Assembly: GCA_026390775.1 (NCBI GenBank)
Contig: JAPLFF010000007.1
Span: forward strand, 496,001-560,000
DNA length: 64,000 nucleotides
Source of the DNA: Ignavibacteriales bacterium
GTDB lineage: Bacteria > Bacteroidota > Ignavibacteria > Ignavibacteriales > Melioribacteraceae
Direction: 5' to 3'
This document shows, one piece after another, positions 27,089-36,896 of this stretch; positions within the stretch are counted from its first letter, which is position 1; every line of letters begins with the position of its first letter. A program made the position numbers and the translations under genes. The notes beneath the pieces are model-generated. The model saw only the letters and a list, made by a program, of their open reading frames with translations, made no database searches and was not told the origin of the DNA.

Positions 27089-27895
27089 ATGCTGCTTGAT
27101 GATATTACTATAAAGCCGATCGGAAAAATACATTCTAAACTTTCCCATCGATACGAAACTCCAAGACAAGGAGTTTTAGCCGGCAAAGAAATTTCCGTAA
27201 TTGAATTGATTCCAAAAAATAATTTTCAACAGGCATTAAAATTCTTAGATGGATTTGAGAGGATTTGGGTTTTATATCAATTTCATTTAAACAATAATTG
27301 GAAACCGTTGGTTAACCCTCCAAGACATATAAGAAAGAAAGTTGGAGTTTTTGCAACAAGAGCTCCGTATAGACCAAATCATATTGGAATGAGTTGTGTT
27401 AAATTAGAAAAGATTGAAGGACTAAAAATTTTTATTTCCGGATCAGATATTCTTGATGGTTCTCCTGTTATAGATATTAAACCCTACCTTCCTTATTCGG
27501 ATTCATTTCCTGATGCCGAAACCGGTTGGGTTGTAAATGATATTGAAAATATTTACAAAGTCGAATTCAAAACAAAAGCAAAGAAACAGTGCGTCTGGTT
27601 AAATGAAAATGCTGAAATAAATTTAGAAAGTTTTACAAGACTTCAGCTTGAGTTCAATCCGACTGATGCAACGAGAAAAAGAATTTCTATACTTAATACT
27701 AATGATGACACCCGATTTGTGTTAGCTTACAGAACTTGGAGAATCAATTATAAAGTTGATAAGAAAAAGGTAATTGTTTTAAGTATTAGCTCCGGTTACT
27801 CAAATGTTGAAATGAAAAATATTTTAAATGATAAGTACGGAGATAAAGAAATTCACAAAATGTTTGCGAAGAATTTTAGAGATAGGAAAAATTAG
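27089..27895 (+). CDS. trmO: tRNA (N6-threonylcarbamoyladenosine37-N6)-methyltransferase TrmO/TsaA
   Basis: 268 residues. The first 150 residues match TsaA/YaeB (PIGKIHSKLSHRYETPRQG, FERIWVLYQFH, GVFATRAPYRPNHIGMSC, DILDGSPVIDIKPYLPYSD), the SAM-dependent methyltransferase of t6A37 in tRNA. The C-terminal part (RLQLEFNPTDATRKRI onward) fits the longer bacterial type. It is sandwiched between hemN and hemH, sharing one base with hemH, so it is co-transcribed although unrelated to haem. Confidence 0.9.
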   Translation: MLLDDITIKPIGKIHSKLSHRYETPRQGVLAGKEISVIELIPKNNFQQALKFLDGFERIWVLYQFHLNNNWKPLVNPPRHIRKKVGVFATRAPYRPNHIGMSCVKLEKIEGLKIFISGSDILDGSPVIDIKPYLPYSDSFPDAETGWVVNDIENIYKVEFKTKAKKQCVWLNENAEINLESFTRLQLEFNPTDATRKRISILNTNDDTRFVLAYRTWRINYKVDKKKVIVLSISSGYSNVEMKNILNDKYGDKEIHKMFAKNFRDRKN

Positions 27896-28854
27896 TGCGA
27901 AAATTTGCCGTAGTATTATTTAATCTTGGAGGCCCGGATTCAATTAAAGCAATTGAACCGTTCTTATATAATCTTTTTTGCGATCCGGATATTTTTAATT
28001 TGCCGTTCGGACAAAAGTTGTTTGCAAAATTTATTTCGAGCCGGAGAGCTCCTAAAGTTGCCAAAGAATACAAACTGATCGGCGGCAAATCGCCAATAAA
28101 TGAGTGGACAGAAAAACAGAGAGCAATGCTCGAAGTTAGCCTTCGGAATAATTATGAATCAATTGATGTTTACACTGCCATGCGTTACTGGAATCCGCTG
28201 ACAAAAGAAGTTGTAGCTAATATAGAAAGCAAAAATTATGATAAGATAATTTTGCTTCCTCTTTATCCGCATTATTCGATCACCACTACCGGTTCTTCAT
28301 TTAATGAGTGGAACCGCCATTACAAAGGCGATAGAACAAAGTTAATTTTTGTAAATGATTATTATATTAATCCAAAATACATTGAAGCAATTAATCAGCG
28401 AATTGATGAAACTATTTTACATTTTCCAGAGAGAGTGAGAAACGATATCCAAATAGTTTTTAGTGCGCATGGTACACCAATAAGTTTGGTAAAAAAAGGG
28501 GATTTATATAGTAAACATATTAAACAGACTGTCGAAGCGGTATTGAAACTTAGAAAACATTCCCACGATCATCACTTATGTTTTCAGAGTAAAGTTGGTC
28601 CTATGAAATGGCTGGAACCTGCAACTAACAGAATGATAGAAGAACTCGCTTCTCAAAACAAAAAATATTTATTGATCGTACCAATCAGTTTCGTTTCAGA
28701 TCATGTTGAAACTTTATTCGAACTTGATATTGAATATAGACACGTTGCCGAAAAAGTTGGCATTGAAAATTATATTGTCATGAAAGGATTAAATGACTCA
28801 CAACTGTTTATCGAAGCATTATCTGACATTGTAAAAACAAAACTCAATGAATAA
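27895..28854 (+). CDS. hemH: Ferrochelatase
   Basis: 319 residues from GTG 27895. Inserts ferrous iron into protoporphyrin IX. Visible: VVLFNLGGPDSIKAIEPFL at the N-terminus, YPHYSITTTGS, the catalytic histidine in FSAHGTPISLV, and FQSKVGPMKWLEPAT. The length is usual for the bacterial enzyme. It overlaps trmO by one base and hemG/Y by 8 bases. Confidence 0.96.
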   Translation: MRKFAVVLFNLGGPDSIKAIEPFLYNLFCDPDIFNLPFGQKLFAKFISSRRAPKVAKEYKLIGGKSPINEWTEKQRAMLEVSLRNNYESIDVYTAMRYWNPLTKEVVANIESKNYDKIILLPLYPHYSITTTGSSFNEWNRHYKGDRTKLIFVNDYYINPKYIEAINQRIDETILHFPERVRNDIQIVFSAHGTPISLVKKGDLYSKHIKQTVEAVLKLRKHSHDHHLCFQSKVGPMKWLEPATNRMIEELASQNKKYLLIVPISFVSDHVETLFELDIEYRHVAEKVGIENYIVMKGLNDSQLFIEALSDIVKTKLNE

Positions 28855-30247
28855 TAAAAAGAAAATTACAATACTCGGTGCCGGGATTTCCGGATTAGCA
28901 ACAGCATACTGGCTTAACAAAGACGGATTTGATGTTCAGATACTTGAAGCCAATAGCAAACCCGGCGGATCTATGGAAACTTCTTTAGAGAATGGTTTCC
29001 TTGTTGACTACGGACCGAACAGCGGATTGGAAACAACACCTTTAATTCGGCAGCTTGTTGATGAAATTGGTTTATCCAATGGAATGGTTTATGCGAATGA
29101 ATCTTCCAACAAAAGATATATTCTTCGTAATGGTAAATTACATGCGCTTCCCACTTCCCTGCCTGCTTTAATTAAATCAAATTTATTTTCTTTGAGAGGA
29201 AAAATTCGATTAGCGTGCGAGCCATTTATCGGAAAATCCAATGACGGTTATTATCAAAGCATTGCAGAGTTTGTCCGCAGAAGACTTGGTCAAGAGTTTC
29301 TTGATTATGCAATTGATCCTTTTGTAAGTGGTGTATTTGCCGGCGATCCGAATAAGCTGAGTGTAAAATCTGCTTTCCCAAAATTATACCGTCTGGAAGA
29401 AGTTTACGGCGGACTTGTTAAAGGGATGATCAAGGGTGCGCGTGAAAGAAAGAAGCGAGCTGAACAGTCAAAGCAAAATGCAAAAATGTTCTCGTTCATC
29501 AATGGTATGCAGTCTTTTCCAATTGCTATTGCTAAAAAACTGGAAGGAAAAATATTATACGGATCGAGAGTAAAGAATGTAGAACGTAGAGTGCAGAGTG
29601 TTGAATCTGAAAATGGAAAATGGAAAGTTGCTTTTGAAAAAGACGGAAAGGTTCATGAAATAATTTCTGACTATGTATTATCTACCATTCCGGTTTACGA
29701 AGCTTCTAAAATATTTCCTGAATTAGATCATGAATTTAAAAAGCATGCTGATGATATTTATTATCCGCCGGTGATGGTTCTATATTTAGGATTTAAGAAA
29801 GAACAAATTAGTCAACCGCTTGATGGCTTTGGTTACTTAATTCCATCTAAAGAAAAGAAAATATTTCTTGGTGCAATTTGGAGTTCAACAATTTTTCCAA
29901 ACCGTTGTGTAAAAGATAAAGCTGCATTTACTCTATTCGTCGGCGGCGCTCGTTCACCTCATCTATTCGATATGGATAAAGGAGAGCTTACAAATAGAGT
30001 GCTCAACGAATTTAAGGAGATTATGAAAATAAGCGGTGACCCGATTTTTGTTAATTCAAAAATTTGGCAAAAGGCTATTCCGCAATACAATCTCGGTTAC
30101 ATTGAACACGAGAATTTTTTTGATAGATTTGAGAATATGAATCCGGGAATATTTCTAAGCGGTAATTACCGAGGCGGAATCTCTGTAGGAGACTGCGTAA
30201 AGAATTCGGAAACAGTTTATAAGAAAATAATTGCAAAAATAAATTGA
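28847..30247 (+). CDS. hemG: Protoporphyrinogen oxidase, HemY-type flavoprotein
   Basis: 466 residues. FAD-binding [13 protein letters not shown] and [12 protein letters not shown] at the N-terminus; C-terminal FAD contact [13 protein letters not shown]. This is the FAD-dependent HemY/PPOX fold, despite the common label hemG; it is not the small flavodoxin HemG. The eukaryote-like form uses oxygen, so its pairing with the oxygen-independent HemN is of note. It overlaps hemH by 8 bases and lies 7 bases before hemB. Confidence 0.95.
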   Translation: MNNKKKITILGAGISGLATAYWLNKDGFDVQILEANSKPGGSMETSLENGFLVDYGPNSGLETTPLIRQLVDEIGLSNGMVYANESSNKRYILRNGKLHALPTSLPALIKSNLFSLRGKIRLACEPFIGKSNDGYYQSIAEFVRRRLGQEFLDYAIDPFVSGVFAGDPNKLSVKSAFPKLYRLEEVYGGLVKGMIKGARERKKRAEQSKQNAKMFSFINGMQSFPIAIAKKLEGKILYGSRVKNVERRVQSVESENGKWKVAFEKDGKVHEIISDYVLSTIPVYEASKIFPELDHEFKKHADDIYYPPVMVLYLGFKKEQISQPLDGFGYLIPSKEKKIFLGAIWSSTIFPNRCVKDKAAFTLFVGGARSPHLFDMDKGELTNRVLNEFKEIMKISGDPIFVNSKIWQKAIPQYNLGYIEHENFFDRFENMNPGIFLSGNYRGGISVGDCVKNSETVYKKIIAKIN

Positions 30248-30254
30248 GGTTTAT

Positions 30255-31238
30255 ATGGCTACTTATCCCACAAAACGATTACGAAGATTAAGATATAATC
30301 CGACTGTACGCGATTTGGTCCGCGAAACAGTATTAACAAAAAATGATTTGATCTATCCACTATTTGTTGTTCCTGGTAAAAAAATAAAGAACGAAGTCCG
30401 CTCAATGCCTGGCGTATTTCAAATGTCAGTTGATGTTGTAGTTGAAGAATGTAAAGAAGTTGAACGGCTTGGAATTCCTGCTGTAATTCTTTTCGGAATA
30501 CCTGATCATAAAGATGAAGTTGGGTCAGGTGCATACGATCCGAATGGAATTATTCAACAAGCTGTCCGCGCAATTAAAAAAGAAACAAAAAAACTTTTAG
30601 TCATTACTGATGTTTGCTTATGCGAATATACTTCTCACGGTCATTGCGGAGTTTTACAAGGTGAAAAAATATTGAATGATGAAACAGTTGAACTACTTGC
30701 GAAAGAATCAGTTTCTCATGCTGAAGCCGGTGCCGATATCATTGCCCCATCTGATATGATGGACGGACGCATTGGTGAGATCCGAAAAGCATTGGACAAA
30801 AAAGGATTTATTGAAATTCCCATCATGAGCTATGCAGTTAAGTATGCTTCAGGTTTCTACGGACCATTTAGAGATGCTGCAGAATCAACTCCTGCTTTCG
30901 GTGACCGAAGATCACATCAAATGGATATTGCGAACTCTGATGAAGCATTGAGAGAAGCCGAAAGCGATATTGAAGAAGGTGCAGATATTATTATGGTTAA
31001 ACCCGCTGGAGCTTATCTTGATATTATTTGGCGTGTAAAAGAAAAATTCGGTATGCCGACCGCTGCATATCAAGTTAGCGGAGAATATGCAATGATAAAA
31101 GCCGCCGGAAGAAATAATTGGATTGATGAACAGCGCGTTATGATTGAATCGTTAACTGCGATTAAACGTGCCGGTGCTGATATGATATTAACTTACTTTG
31201 CGAAAGATGTAGTGAAGTACTTAGACAATATTAAGTAA
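30255..31238 (+). CDS. hemB: Delta-aminolevulinic acid dehydratase (porphobilinogen synthase)
   Basis: 327 residues. Joins two 5-aminolevulinates into porphobilinogen. The cysteine-rich metal site [13 protein letters not shown] indicates the zinc-dependent type; Schiff-base lysines lie in [15 protein letters not shown] and [27 protein letters not shown] is the usual N-terminus. In the operon it comes after hemG/Y although it acts early in the pathway. Confidence 0.97.
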   Translation: MATYPTKRLRRLRYNPTVRDLVRETVLTKNDLIYPLFVVPGKKIKNEVRSMPGVFQMSVDVVVEECKEVERLGIPAVILFGIPDHKDEVGSGAYDPNGIIQQAVRAIKKETKKLLVITDVCLCEYTSHGHCGVLQGEKILNDETVELLAKESVSHAEAGADIIAPSDMMDGRIGEIRKALDKKGFIEIPIMSYAVKYASGFYGPFRDAAESTPAFGDRRSHQMDIANSDEALREAESDIEEGADIIMVKPAGAYLDIIWRVKEKFGMPTAAYQVSGEYAMIKAAGRNNWIDEQRVMIESLTAIKRAGADMILTYFAKDVVKYLDNIK

Positions 31239-31248
31239 CAATCTCTGT

Positions 31249-32556
31249 ATGGATAATAATTCTAAAGAACCGGAAATAATTGTTAATAAGCCCACAGAAA
31301 ATACCGCTGATGAAAAACAATTAACTCCGGGAAAACAACGATTAAGCTGGCAAGCTACCTTTGCAGCCTTACAGCACCGCAATTATCGCTTGTGGTTCAT
31401 CGGGCAAATTATTTCATTGTTCGGATCTTGGATGCAAATGACCGCACAAGGATTTTTTATTTATGAATTAACCCACTCCCCTGCTTTTCTTGGTTTTGTA
31501 GGATTTGCAAACGGTATTCCTACATGGCTCTTTATGGTTTACGGTGGAGTAATAGCAGATCGTTTTTCAAGAAGAAAAATTATGATTGCAACTCAAACCA
31601 TAATGATGTTTCTCGCTTTTATTTTAGCTGCATTAACATTCACACATACAGTAGAGCCATGGCACATTCTTATATTAACATTTGGTTTAGGAGTTGCAAA
31701 TGCTTTCGATGCACCTGCTCGTCAAGCTTTTGTAAATGAGTTGGTTTCAAGAGAAAATTTATTAAACGCTATTGCTCTTAATTCAATGATGTTTCATACT
31801 GCTGCCGCAGTGGGACCTGCTGTTGCCGGAATAACTTATGCGGTATTGGGTCCGGGCTGGTGCTTTATAATTAACGGTATTTCATTTTTAGCAGTTATTT
31901 ATAATTTACTTATTATGAAATTCCAACCGATCCAGAAAAGAGTTGCTAACAAATCTGCATTCAAAGAATTACAAGATGGTTTACAATATTTGAAATCTCA
32001 AAAAACAATTCTTCTAATAATGCTGGTAGTTTCTTTTTCCACATTCTTTGGATTAAGTATAACAACATTATTTCCAGCATGGGCAGTTGGAATTTTACAC
32101 GGTGGTGCGGCCACGAATGGTTTTCTGCAAACAGCAAGGGGGATAGGTGCAGTTCTCTGTTCTTTATTTATTGCTTCCTTTAGCCGATATATTGTTAGAG
32201 GGAAAATATTAACAACTGGATTAATTTTACTGCCTATTTTTATGTTTTTATTTTCCTTAAATAATTCATTTATAATTTCATCTATGATCTTAGTTGGGGT
32301 AGGGGCAGCGATCATTGCAACAAATAATTTAGCAAATGGATTAACGCAAACATTAGTCTCCGAAGAATACCGTGGACGAGTTATGGGTGTTTACAGTTTT
32401 AGTTTCTTTGGCTTTATGCCGCTTGGTGCTCTCTGGATTGGAATGCTGGCAGAACATTTCGGATCTCCAATGGCAATACTTTTAAACTCAATAATACTTT
32501 TTATTTTTGTTGCAGTTGTTTGGTTTTACGCTCCTAAGTTGAGAAAAATAATTTAA
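31249..32556 (+). CDS. MFS transporter (EntS/MFS_3-type) in the haem operon
   Basis: 435 residues with about twelve membrane helices. A hydrophilic N-terminal tail of some 30 residues is followed by FAALQHRNYRLWFIGQIIS and the loop 2-3 motif GGVIADRFSRRK, typical of the EntS/MFS_3 exporter group. It starts 11 bases after hemB and ends 28 bases before hemL, so it is embedded in the haem operon. Substrate unknown; a role in exporting tetrapyrrole or iron-related compounds is only a guess from location. Confidence 0.88.
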   Translation: MDNNSKEPEIIVNKPTENTADEKQLTPGKQRLSWQATFAALQHRNYRLWFIGQIISLFGSWMQMTAQGFFIYELTHSPAFLGFVGFANGIPTWLFMVYGGVIADRFSRRKIMIATQTIMMFLAFILAALTFTHTVEPWHILILTFGLGVANAFDAPARQAFVNELVSRENLLNAIALNSMMFHTAAAVGPAVAGITYAVLGPGWCFIINGISFLAVIYNLLIMKFQPIQKRVANKSAFKELQDGLQYLKSQKTILLIMLVVSFSTFFGLSITTLFPAWAVGILHGGAATNGFLQTARGIGAVLCSLFIASFSRYIVRGKILTTGLILLPIFMFLFSLNNSFIISSMILVGVGAAIIATNNLANGLTQTLVSEEYRGRVMGVYSFSFFGFMPLGALWIGMLAEHFGSPMAILLNSIILFIFVAVVWFYAPKLRKII

Positions 32557-32583
32557 TTCGAGAATTGATATTCAAGAGGAAAT

Positions 32584-33873
32584 ATGAATTTAAGTAAAAG
32601 TGAAAAACTTTTTGAAGAAGCAAAAAAATATATTCCGGGTGGAGTAAACTCACCGGTACGTGCGTTTAAATCCGTTGGCGGAACTCCGCGTTTTATTACA
32701 AAAGGAATCGGTTCTAAAATATTTGACGCAGACAATAATGAATATATTGATTACATCGGAAGCTGGGGACCGCATTTGTTCGGACATAATCCTTCATTCA
32801 TTAAAAAAGCATTATTAAATGCAATTGAGAACGGAACAAGTTTTGGTGCACCAACTGAAATAGAAATCAAAATGGCAAAACTTATTTCCGAACTCGTTCC
32901 TTCAATCGAAATGGTGAGAATGGTTAACAGCGGAACAGAAGCAACTATGAGCGCCATTCGTGTTGCTCGCGGTTATACAGGTAAAGAGAAAATTATAAAG
33001 TTCGAAGGATGCTATCACGGCCATGGCGATTTCTTTTTGATTAAGGCCGGAAGCGGCGCGTTAACTTTTGGTGTTCCTACAAGTCCTGGCGTAACTAAAG
33101 GAAATGCAGCTGATACACTTGTTGCCGATTTCAACAATATCAACTCAGTTAAAAAATTAGTTCAGCAAAATAAAAGTGAAATTGCATCAATCATTATCGA
33201 AGCTGTTGTGGGAAATATGGGAACAGTCCGTGCTGATGATTTATTTATCAAAGAATTACGTTCGATATGTGATGAAGAAAAAATTGTTTTGATCTTCGAT
33301 GAAGTAATGACTGGATTCAGATTAGCCAAAGGCGGCGCACAAGAAATTCTCGGAGTTAAACCGGATCTTTCCACATTCGGGAAAATAATAGGCGGCGGTC
33401 TTCCGGTTGGTGCTTTTGGCGGTAAAAAAGAAATTATGGAAATGGTTTCACCGAGCGGACCGGTTTATCAAGCGGGAACTTTAAGCGGTAATCCATTAGC
33501 AATGAATGCCGGTTATGCGGCACTCATATATATAAAAAACAATCCGGACATTTATAAAACTCTCGAAGAAAAATCATTTTACCTTGAAAACGGAATCAAT
33601 GAAGGAATAAATTCTATTGGGAAGAAATTTCAATTCAATAGAGTCGGATCAATGATGACATTATTCTTCACCGAAGAAAAAGTAACCGATTTTAATTCTG
33701 CCGTAAGATCTGACACAAAGCTTTATGGAAAATATTTTCATGAAATGCTGAACCGCGGAATATATTTACCGCCGGCTCAATTCGAAGCTTTGTTTGTTTC
33801 AACTGCCCACACAAAAGAAGATTTGGATAAGACCATAAAAGCTAATTACGAATCATTGAAGGCAATAGTCTGA
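32584..33873 (+). CDS. hemL: Glutamate-1-semialdehyde 2,1-aminomutase
   Basis: 429 residues, AAGAGGAAAT ribosome site. PLP enzyme that makes 5-aminolevulinate. Marks: IPGGVNSPVRAFKSVGG, MVNSGTEATMSAIRVARG, FEGCYHGHGDFFL, the PLP lysine in STFGKIIGGGLPVGAFGGK, and QAGTLSGNPLAM. Last of the haem genes; with hemA it confirms the C5 route. A radical-SAM gene follows directly. Confidence 0.97.
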   Translation: MNLSKSEKLFEEAKKYIPGGVNSPVRAFKSVGGTPRFITKGIGSKIFDADNNEYIDYIGSWGPHLFGHNPSFIKKALLNAIENGTSFGAPTEIEIKMAKLISELVPSIEMVRMVNSGTEATMSAIRVARGYTGKEKIIKFEGCYHGHGDFFLIKAGSGALTFGVPTSPGVTKGNAADTLVADFNNINSVKKLVQQNKSEIASIIIEAVVGNMGTVRADDLFIKELRSICDEEKIVLIFDEVMTGFRLAKGGAQEILGVKPDLSTFGKIIGGGLPVGAFGGKKEIMEMVSPSGPVYQAGTLSGNPLAMNAGYAALIYIKNNPDIYKTLEEKSFYLENGINEGINSIGKKFQFNRVGSMMTLFFTEEKVTDFNSAVRSDTKLYGKYFHEMLNRGIYLPPAQFEALFVSTAHTKEDLDKTIKANYESLKAIV

Positions 33874-33896
33874 GCTTCATTCCATCATACATAAAA

Positions 33897-34874
33897 TTGT
33901 TTCAAAACGGAGAGTTGAAAGAAAGAGCTGAAAAAGTTTTTCAAATTCTCGAATCATGTAAAAGCTGTCCGCACAATTGTAGGGTTGACCGCACACGCGG
34001 TGAATATGGAATTTGTCAAAGTTTGGAACTCCCGATTGTTTCTTCATACACCGCACACTTTGGTGAAGAACCTGTATTATCTGGAACAAAAGGTGCGGGA
34101 AATATTTTCTTCGGTAATTGTAACATGAGGTGTATCTTCTGTCAGAATTTTGAAATCAGTCAGAATTGGAAAGTTGAAAGAGAACATGAGATTTCATCTG
34201 AGAGACTTTCCGATATTATGATCGAGCTTCAAAAAAGAAATTGCCATAACATTGGATTGGTTTCTCCAACTCATTTCTCAGCCGTAATATTAAGATCAAT
34301 TTGTTTGGCAATAGAGAAAGGATTATTTCTTCCTATCATCTACAACACTAACGGATATGATTCTGTTGAAATATTAAAACTTTATGATGATGTAATTGAC
34401 ATTTATTTACCGGATTTGAAATATGGAGATAATCAATCGGCAAAAACTTATTCAAAGATTGATAATTATTTTGATGAATCTAAGAAAGCAATTAAAGAAA
34501 TGTTCAATCAAGTTGGTGATGAATTGGTTTATGAAGAAGATGTTGTTGTGCGGGGACTAATAATTCGTCATCTTGTTCTGCCAAATGGATTAGCAGAATC
34601 GGAAAAAGTTTTCAAGTTCATCGCAGAAGAGTTGAGCCCGAATGTTCACGTATCGTTAATGGCTCAGTATTATCCTTCCAACAAAGCATCGAATGATATT
34701 TTAATTAACCGAACGCTTAGCGAATCGGAATATGAAAAAGCCTTAGAACTAATGGATAAGTACGGCTTACACAACGGATGGATACAGGAAATGGAAAGTT
34801 CGGAAAGCTATCGTCCGTATTTTAATGAGGGTAGAGAAAATCCGTTCAAGAATCAAATCATTCCAATCTATTAA
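33897..34874 (+). CDS. Radical-SAM protein, PflA-like family
   Basis: At least 325 residues. The SAM cluster motif is CNMRCIFCQN near residue 79, preceded by two cysteine pairs (CKSCPHNCRV, YGICQS), as in the COG1313-type PflA-like proteins. The TTG 33897 start has no clear ribosome site. Upstream codons in the same frame read SFIPSYIKL, which resembles the usual N-terminus of this family, so the real start is probably CTG 33870 overlapping the hemL stop. Substrate unknown. The 3' end overlaps the convergent acyl-CoA ligase gene by 17 bases. Confidence 0.85.
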   Translation: MFQNGELKERAEKVFQILESCKSCPHNCRVDRTRGEYGICQSLELPIVSSYTAHFGEEPVLSGTKGAGNIFFGNCNMRCIFCQNFEISQNWKVEREHEISSERLSDIMIELQKRNCHNIGLVSPTHFSAVILRSICLAIEKGLFLPIIYNTNGYDSVEILKLYDDVIDIYLPDLKYGDNQSAKTYSKIDNYFDESKKAIKEMFNQVGDELVYEEDVVVRGLIIRHLVLPNGLAESEKVFKFIAEELSPNVHVSLMAQYYPSNKASNDILINRTLSESEYEKALELMDKYGLHNGWIQEMESSESYRPYFNEGRENPFKNQIIPIY

Positions 34875-36768
34875 TAATTGTTCTGTTTTGATGATTACAA
34901 ATATTTTTCCCTTCTTGAGAATATAAATAATCAATTCTGTTTTTATAAAACTCCGCAATCTTACTGCGAACAATCTTTAATGTACTGTTCATAAATTTAT
35001 TCTGTTCGGTAAAAGCTTCACCAAGCAAAGCTATTGCTGAAGGGATCCATCTTTCGGGAAATTGATTGCCATAAATTCCGTCGGATTTAAATTTTGCTAT
35101 TTCATTCCCAAGCATTCGAAGAACGGTAGTTTGTCCTTCTACTGAATGATGAGATAAATTATTTTCCTTCAGCCATTTTAATAAATTTTCTTTGTTCGGT
35201 ACTATCAGTGCAATTGTGTAGGGTGACTGATTATTATATAACATAATTTGATCAATGAATTCTGAGCTTTCTGTTAGAGCTTCCTCAATTCCTTCGGGAC
35301 TATATTTTTCTCCATCACCGCTGATTAACAAACTTTTAAATCTGCCGAGCACATATAGAAATCCATCCTCATCTAAATATCCTAAGTCGCCTGTATAAAG
35401 CCAGCCGTTTTTAATTGTTTCTTTACTAGCTTGTTCATTCTTCCAATAACCTACCATAACATTTTCTCCCTTTACAACAATCTCCCCTTTTTCACCAACT
35501 GGAAGTTCTTTACCGTCTTCATTACAAATTCTGATTTGCAGATCTTTAACAATAAATCCAGATGAACCAAGTTTATGCTTTGCCGGAACGTTGGCAGAAA
35601 TAACCGGCGCAGCCTCAGTCAAGCCATAACCTTGAAACATTGGAATACCGATCGCATAAAAGAAGTGCTGCAGCTCTATATCCAACAAAGCACCGCCACC
35701 AATAAAAAATTCCAACCTACCGCCGAAACCGTTTCTGATCTTACTAAAAAGAATTTTATCATAAAGTTTGTAAATCGGTTTTAGAAATATGTTTTTACCA
35801 TTTCCTTTATTCCAGCCGTTTGCGTTATAAGTATAGGCAATTTTAAGAGCGTTGTTAAAAAGTTTTTCTATTGCTTTTCCTTTTTCATGAATTCCTTTTT
35901 CAATATTCTTTCTGAAATTTTTTGCAAGTGCAGGAACACTTAATAAAAATGTTGGTTTTATTTCTTTGATATTCTTGGAAACATTCTTCAAAGTTTCTAA
36001 AGGAGTTCTCCCTTGTTGAACAGAAGCCATACTTGCACCATTTTTCATTAAGGTGTAAATCCCGGCAGTATGTGCAAATGCATGATCCCATGGCAGCATT
36101 AAAAGTGAAGTATAATATTCCGGAATCGGCAGCAATGCTGAAGACTGTTCAATGTTTGAAGTATAATTGCGGTGGGTTAAAATAATTCCTTTGGGATCGG
36201 CAGTTGTGCCGGAAGTGTAACATATATTAGCAAAATCATTTTCCGAAATGGATTGCCATCTTTCATCAAATTCTTTTCTAGATGATGAAAGTATTCTAAT
36301 CCCATTTTTAATTATATCGTCAATAAGAATTTCATCCGAATCCAATTGATCAAGTTTATCCAGTAATATTGTTTTTTCTAAATCAGGTAAATCGTTTTTT
36401 ATTTTTCTGATTTTTGAAACATGATTTTGCGAGACAATAACTAGTCTGCATCCCGAGTGAGCCAATCTAAATTTCAGATCGGATAGTTCTTCTACTTTAG
36501 TCGAAATTGGAACATTAATTGCACCTGTGAACAAAACACCAAGCTCACTAGCTACCCAGTAATTTCTTCCTTCGGAAATCAGCGCAATCCGATCTCCTTT
36601 TTTTATTCCATAATTAATTAACCCTGCGGCAATTCCGTGAATCAGTTTCTGCATTTCATTGTAAGTAGTTCCAACATAACCTTCCCCACGGTTTTCCAAC
36701 ATTAAAATATTGTTAGAAAATTTTTCTACACTTTCTTCAAATAACATTGGAAGAGTTCTTTGTTTCAC
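34858..36768 (-). CDS. Long-chain acyl-CoA synthetase (AMP-forming)
   Basis: 636 residues from GTG 36768 with AGGTG upstream. Activates fatty acids to acyl-CoA through an acyl-adenylate. AMP-binding motif CYTSGTTADPKGIILTHRN, A5-type FQGYGLTEAAPVIS, A7/A8 YTGDLGYLDEDGFLYVLGR and FKSLLISGDGEKYSPEGIEE are all present. N-terminal TYNEMQKLIHGIAAGL fits the FAA1/FadD group. Transcribed alone on the minus strand, converging on the radical-SAM gene. Confidence 0.93.
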   Translation of the reverse strand: MKQRTLPMLFEESVEKFSNNILMLENRGEGYVGTTYNEMQKLIHGIAAGLINYGIKKGDRIALISEGRNYWVASELGVLFTGAINVPISTKVEELSDLKFRLAHSGCRLVIVSQNHVSKIRKIKNDLPDLEKTILLDKLDQLDSDEILIDDIIKNGIRILSSSRKEFDERWQSISENDFANICYTSGTTADPKGIILTHRNYTSNIEQSSALLPIPEYYTSLLMLPWDHAFAHTAGIYTLMKNGASMASVQQGRTPLETLKNVSKNIKEIKPTFLLSVPALAKNFRKNIEKGIHEKGKAIEKLFNNALKIAYTYNANGWNKGNGKNIFLKPIYKLYDKILFSKIRNGFGGRLEFFIGGGALLDIELQHFFYAIGIPMFQGYGLTEAAPVISANVPAKHKLGSSGFIVKDLQIRICNEDGKELPVGEKGEIVVKGENVMVGYWKNEQASKETIKNGWLYTGDLGYLDEDGFLYVLGRFKSLLISGDGEKYSPEGIEEALTESSEFIDQIMLYNNQSPYTIALIVPNKENLLKWLKENNLSHHSVEGQTTVLRMLGNEIAKFKSDGIYGNQFPERWIPSAIALLGEAFTEQNKFMNSTLKIVRSKIAEFYKNRIDYLYSQEGKNICNHQNRTIINRLE

Positions 36769-36841
36769 TTTTTCACCTATATATTTTGCAATTTTTATTT
36801 GCTTAAAAAGTAATTGGAAATTTACACATCGAAATGCAGAT

Positions 36842-36870
36842 AAAAAAAATCCCCTTACGATAAGGGGATT
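36842..36870 (-). terminator. Rho-independent terminator of the minus-strand gene at 36897
   Basis: Read on the minus strand, AATCCCCTTA / TAAGGGGATT pair around a short loop and are followed by a run of T. It lies directly past the stop of the 212-residue outer-membrane protein gene and before the acyl-CoA ligase promoter. Confidence 0.88.
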
Positions 36871-36896
36871 GTGTGTCTAATTTGTTTAAGTGAAAA

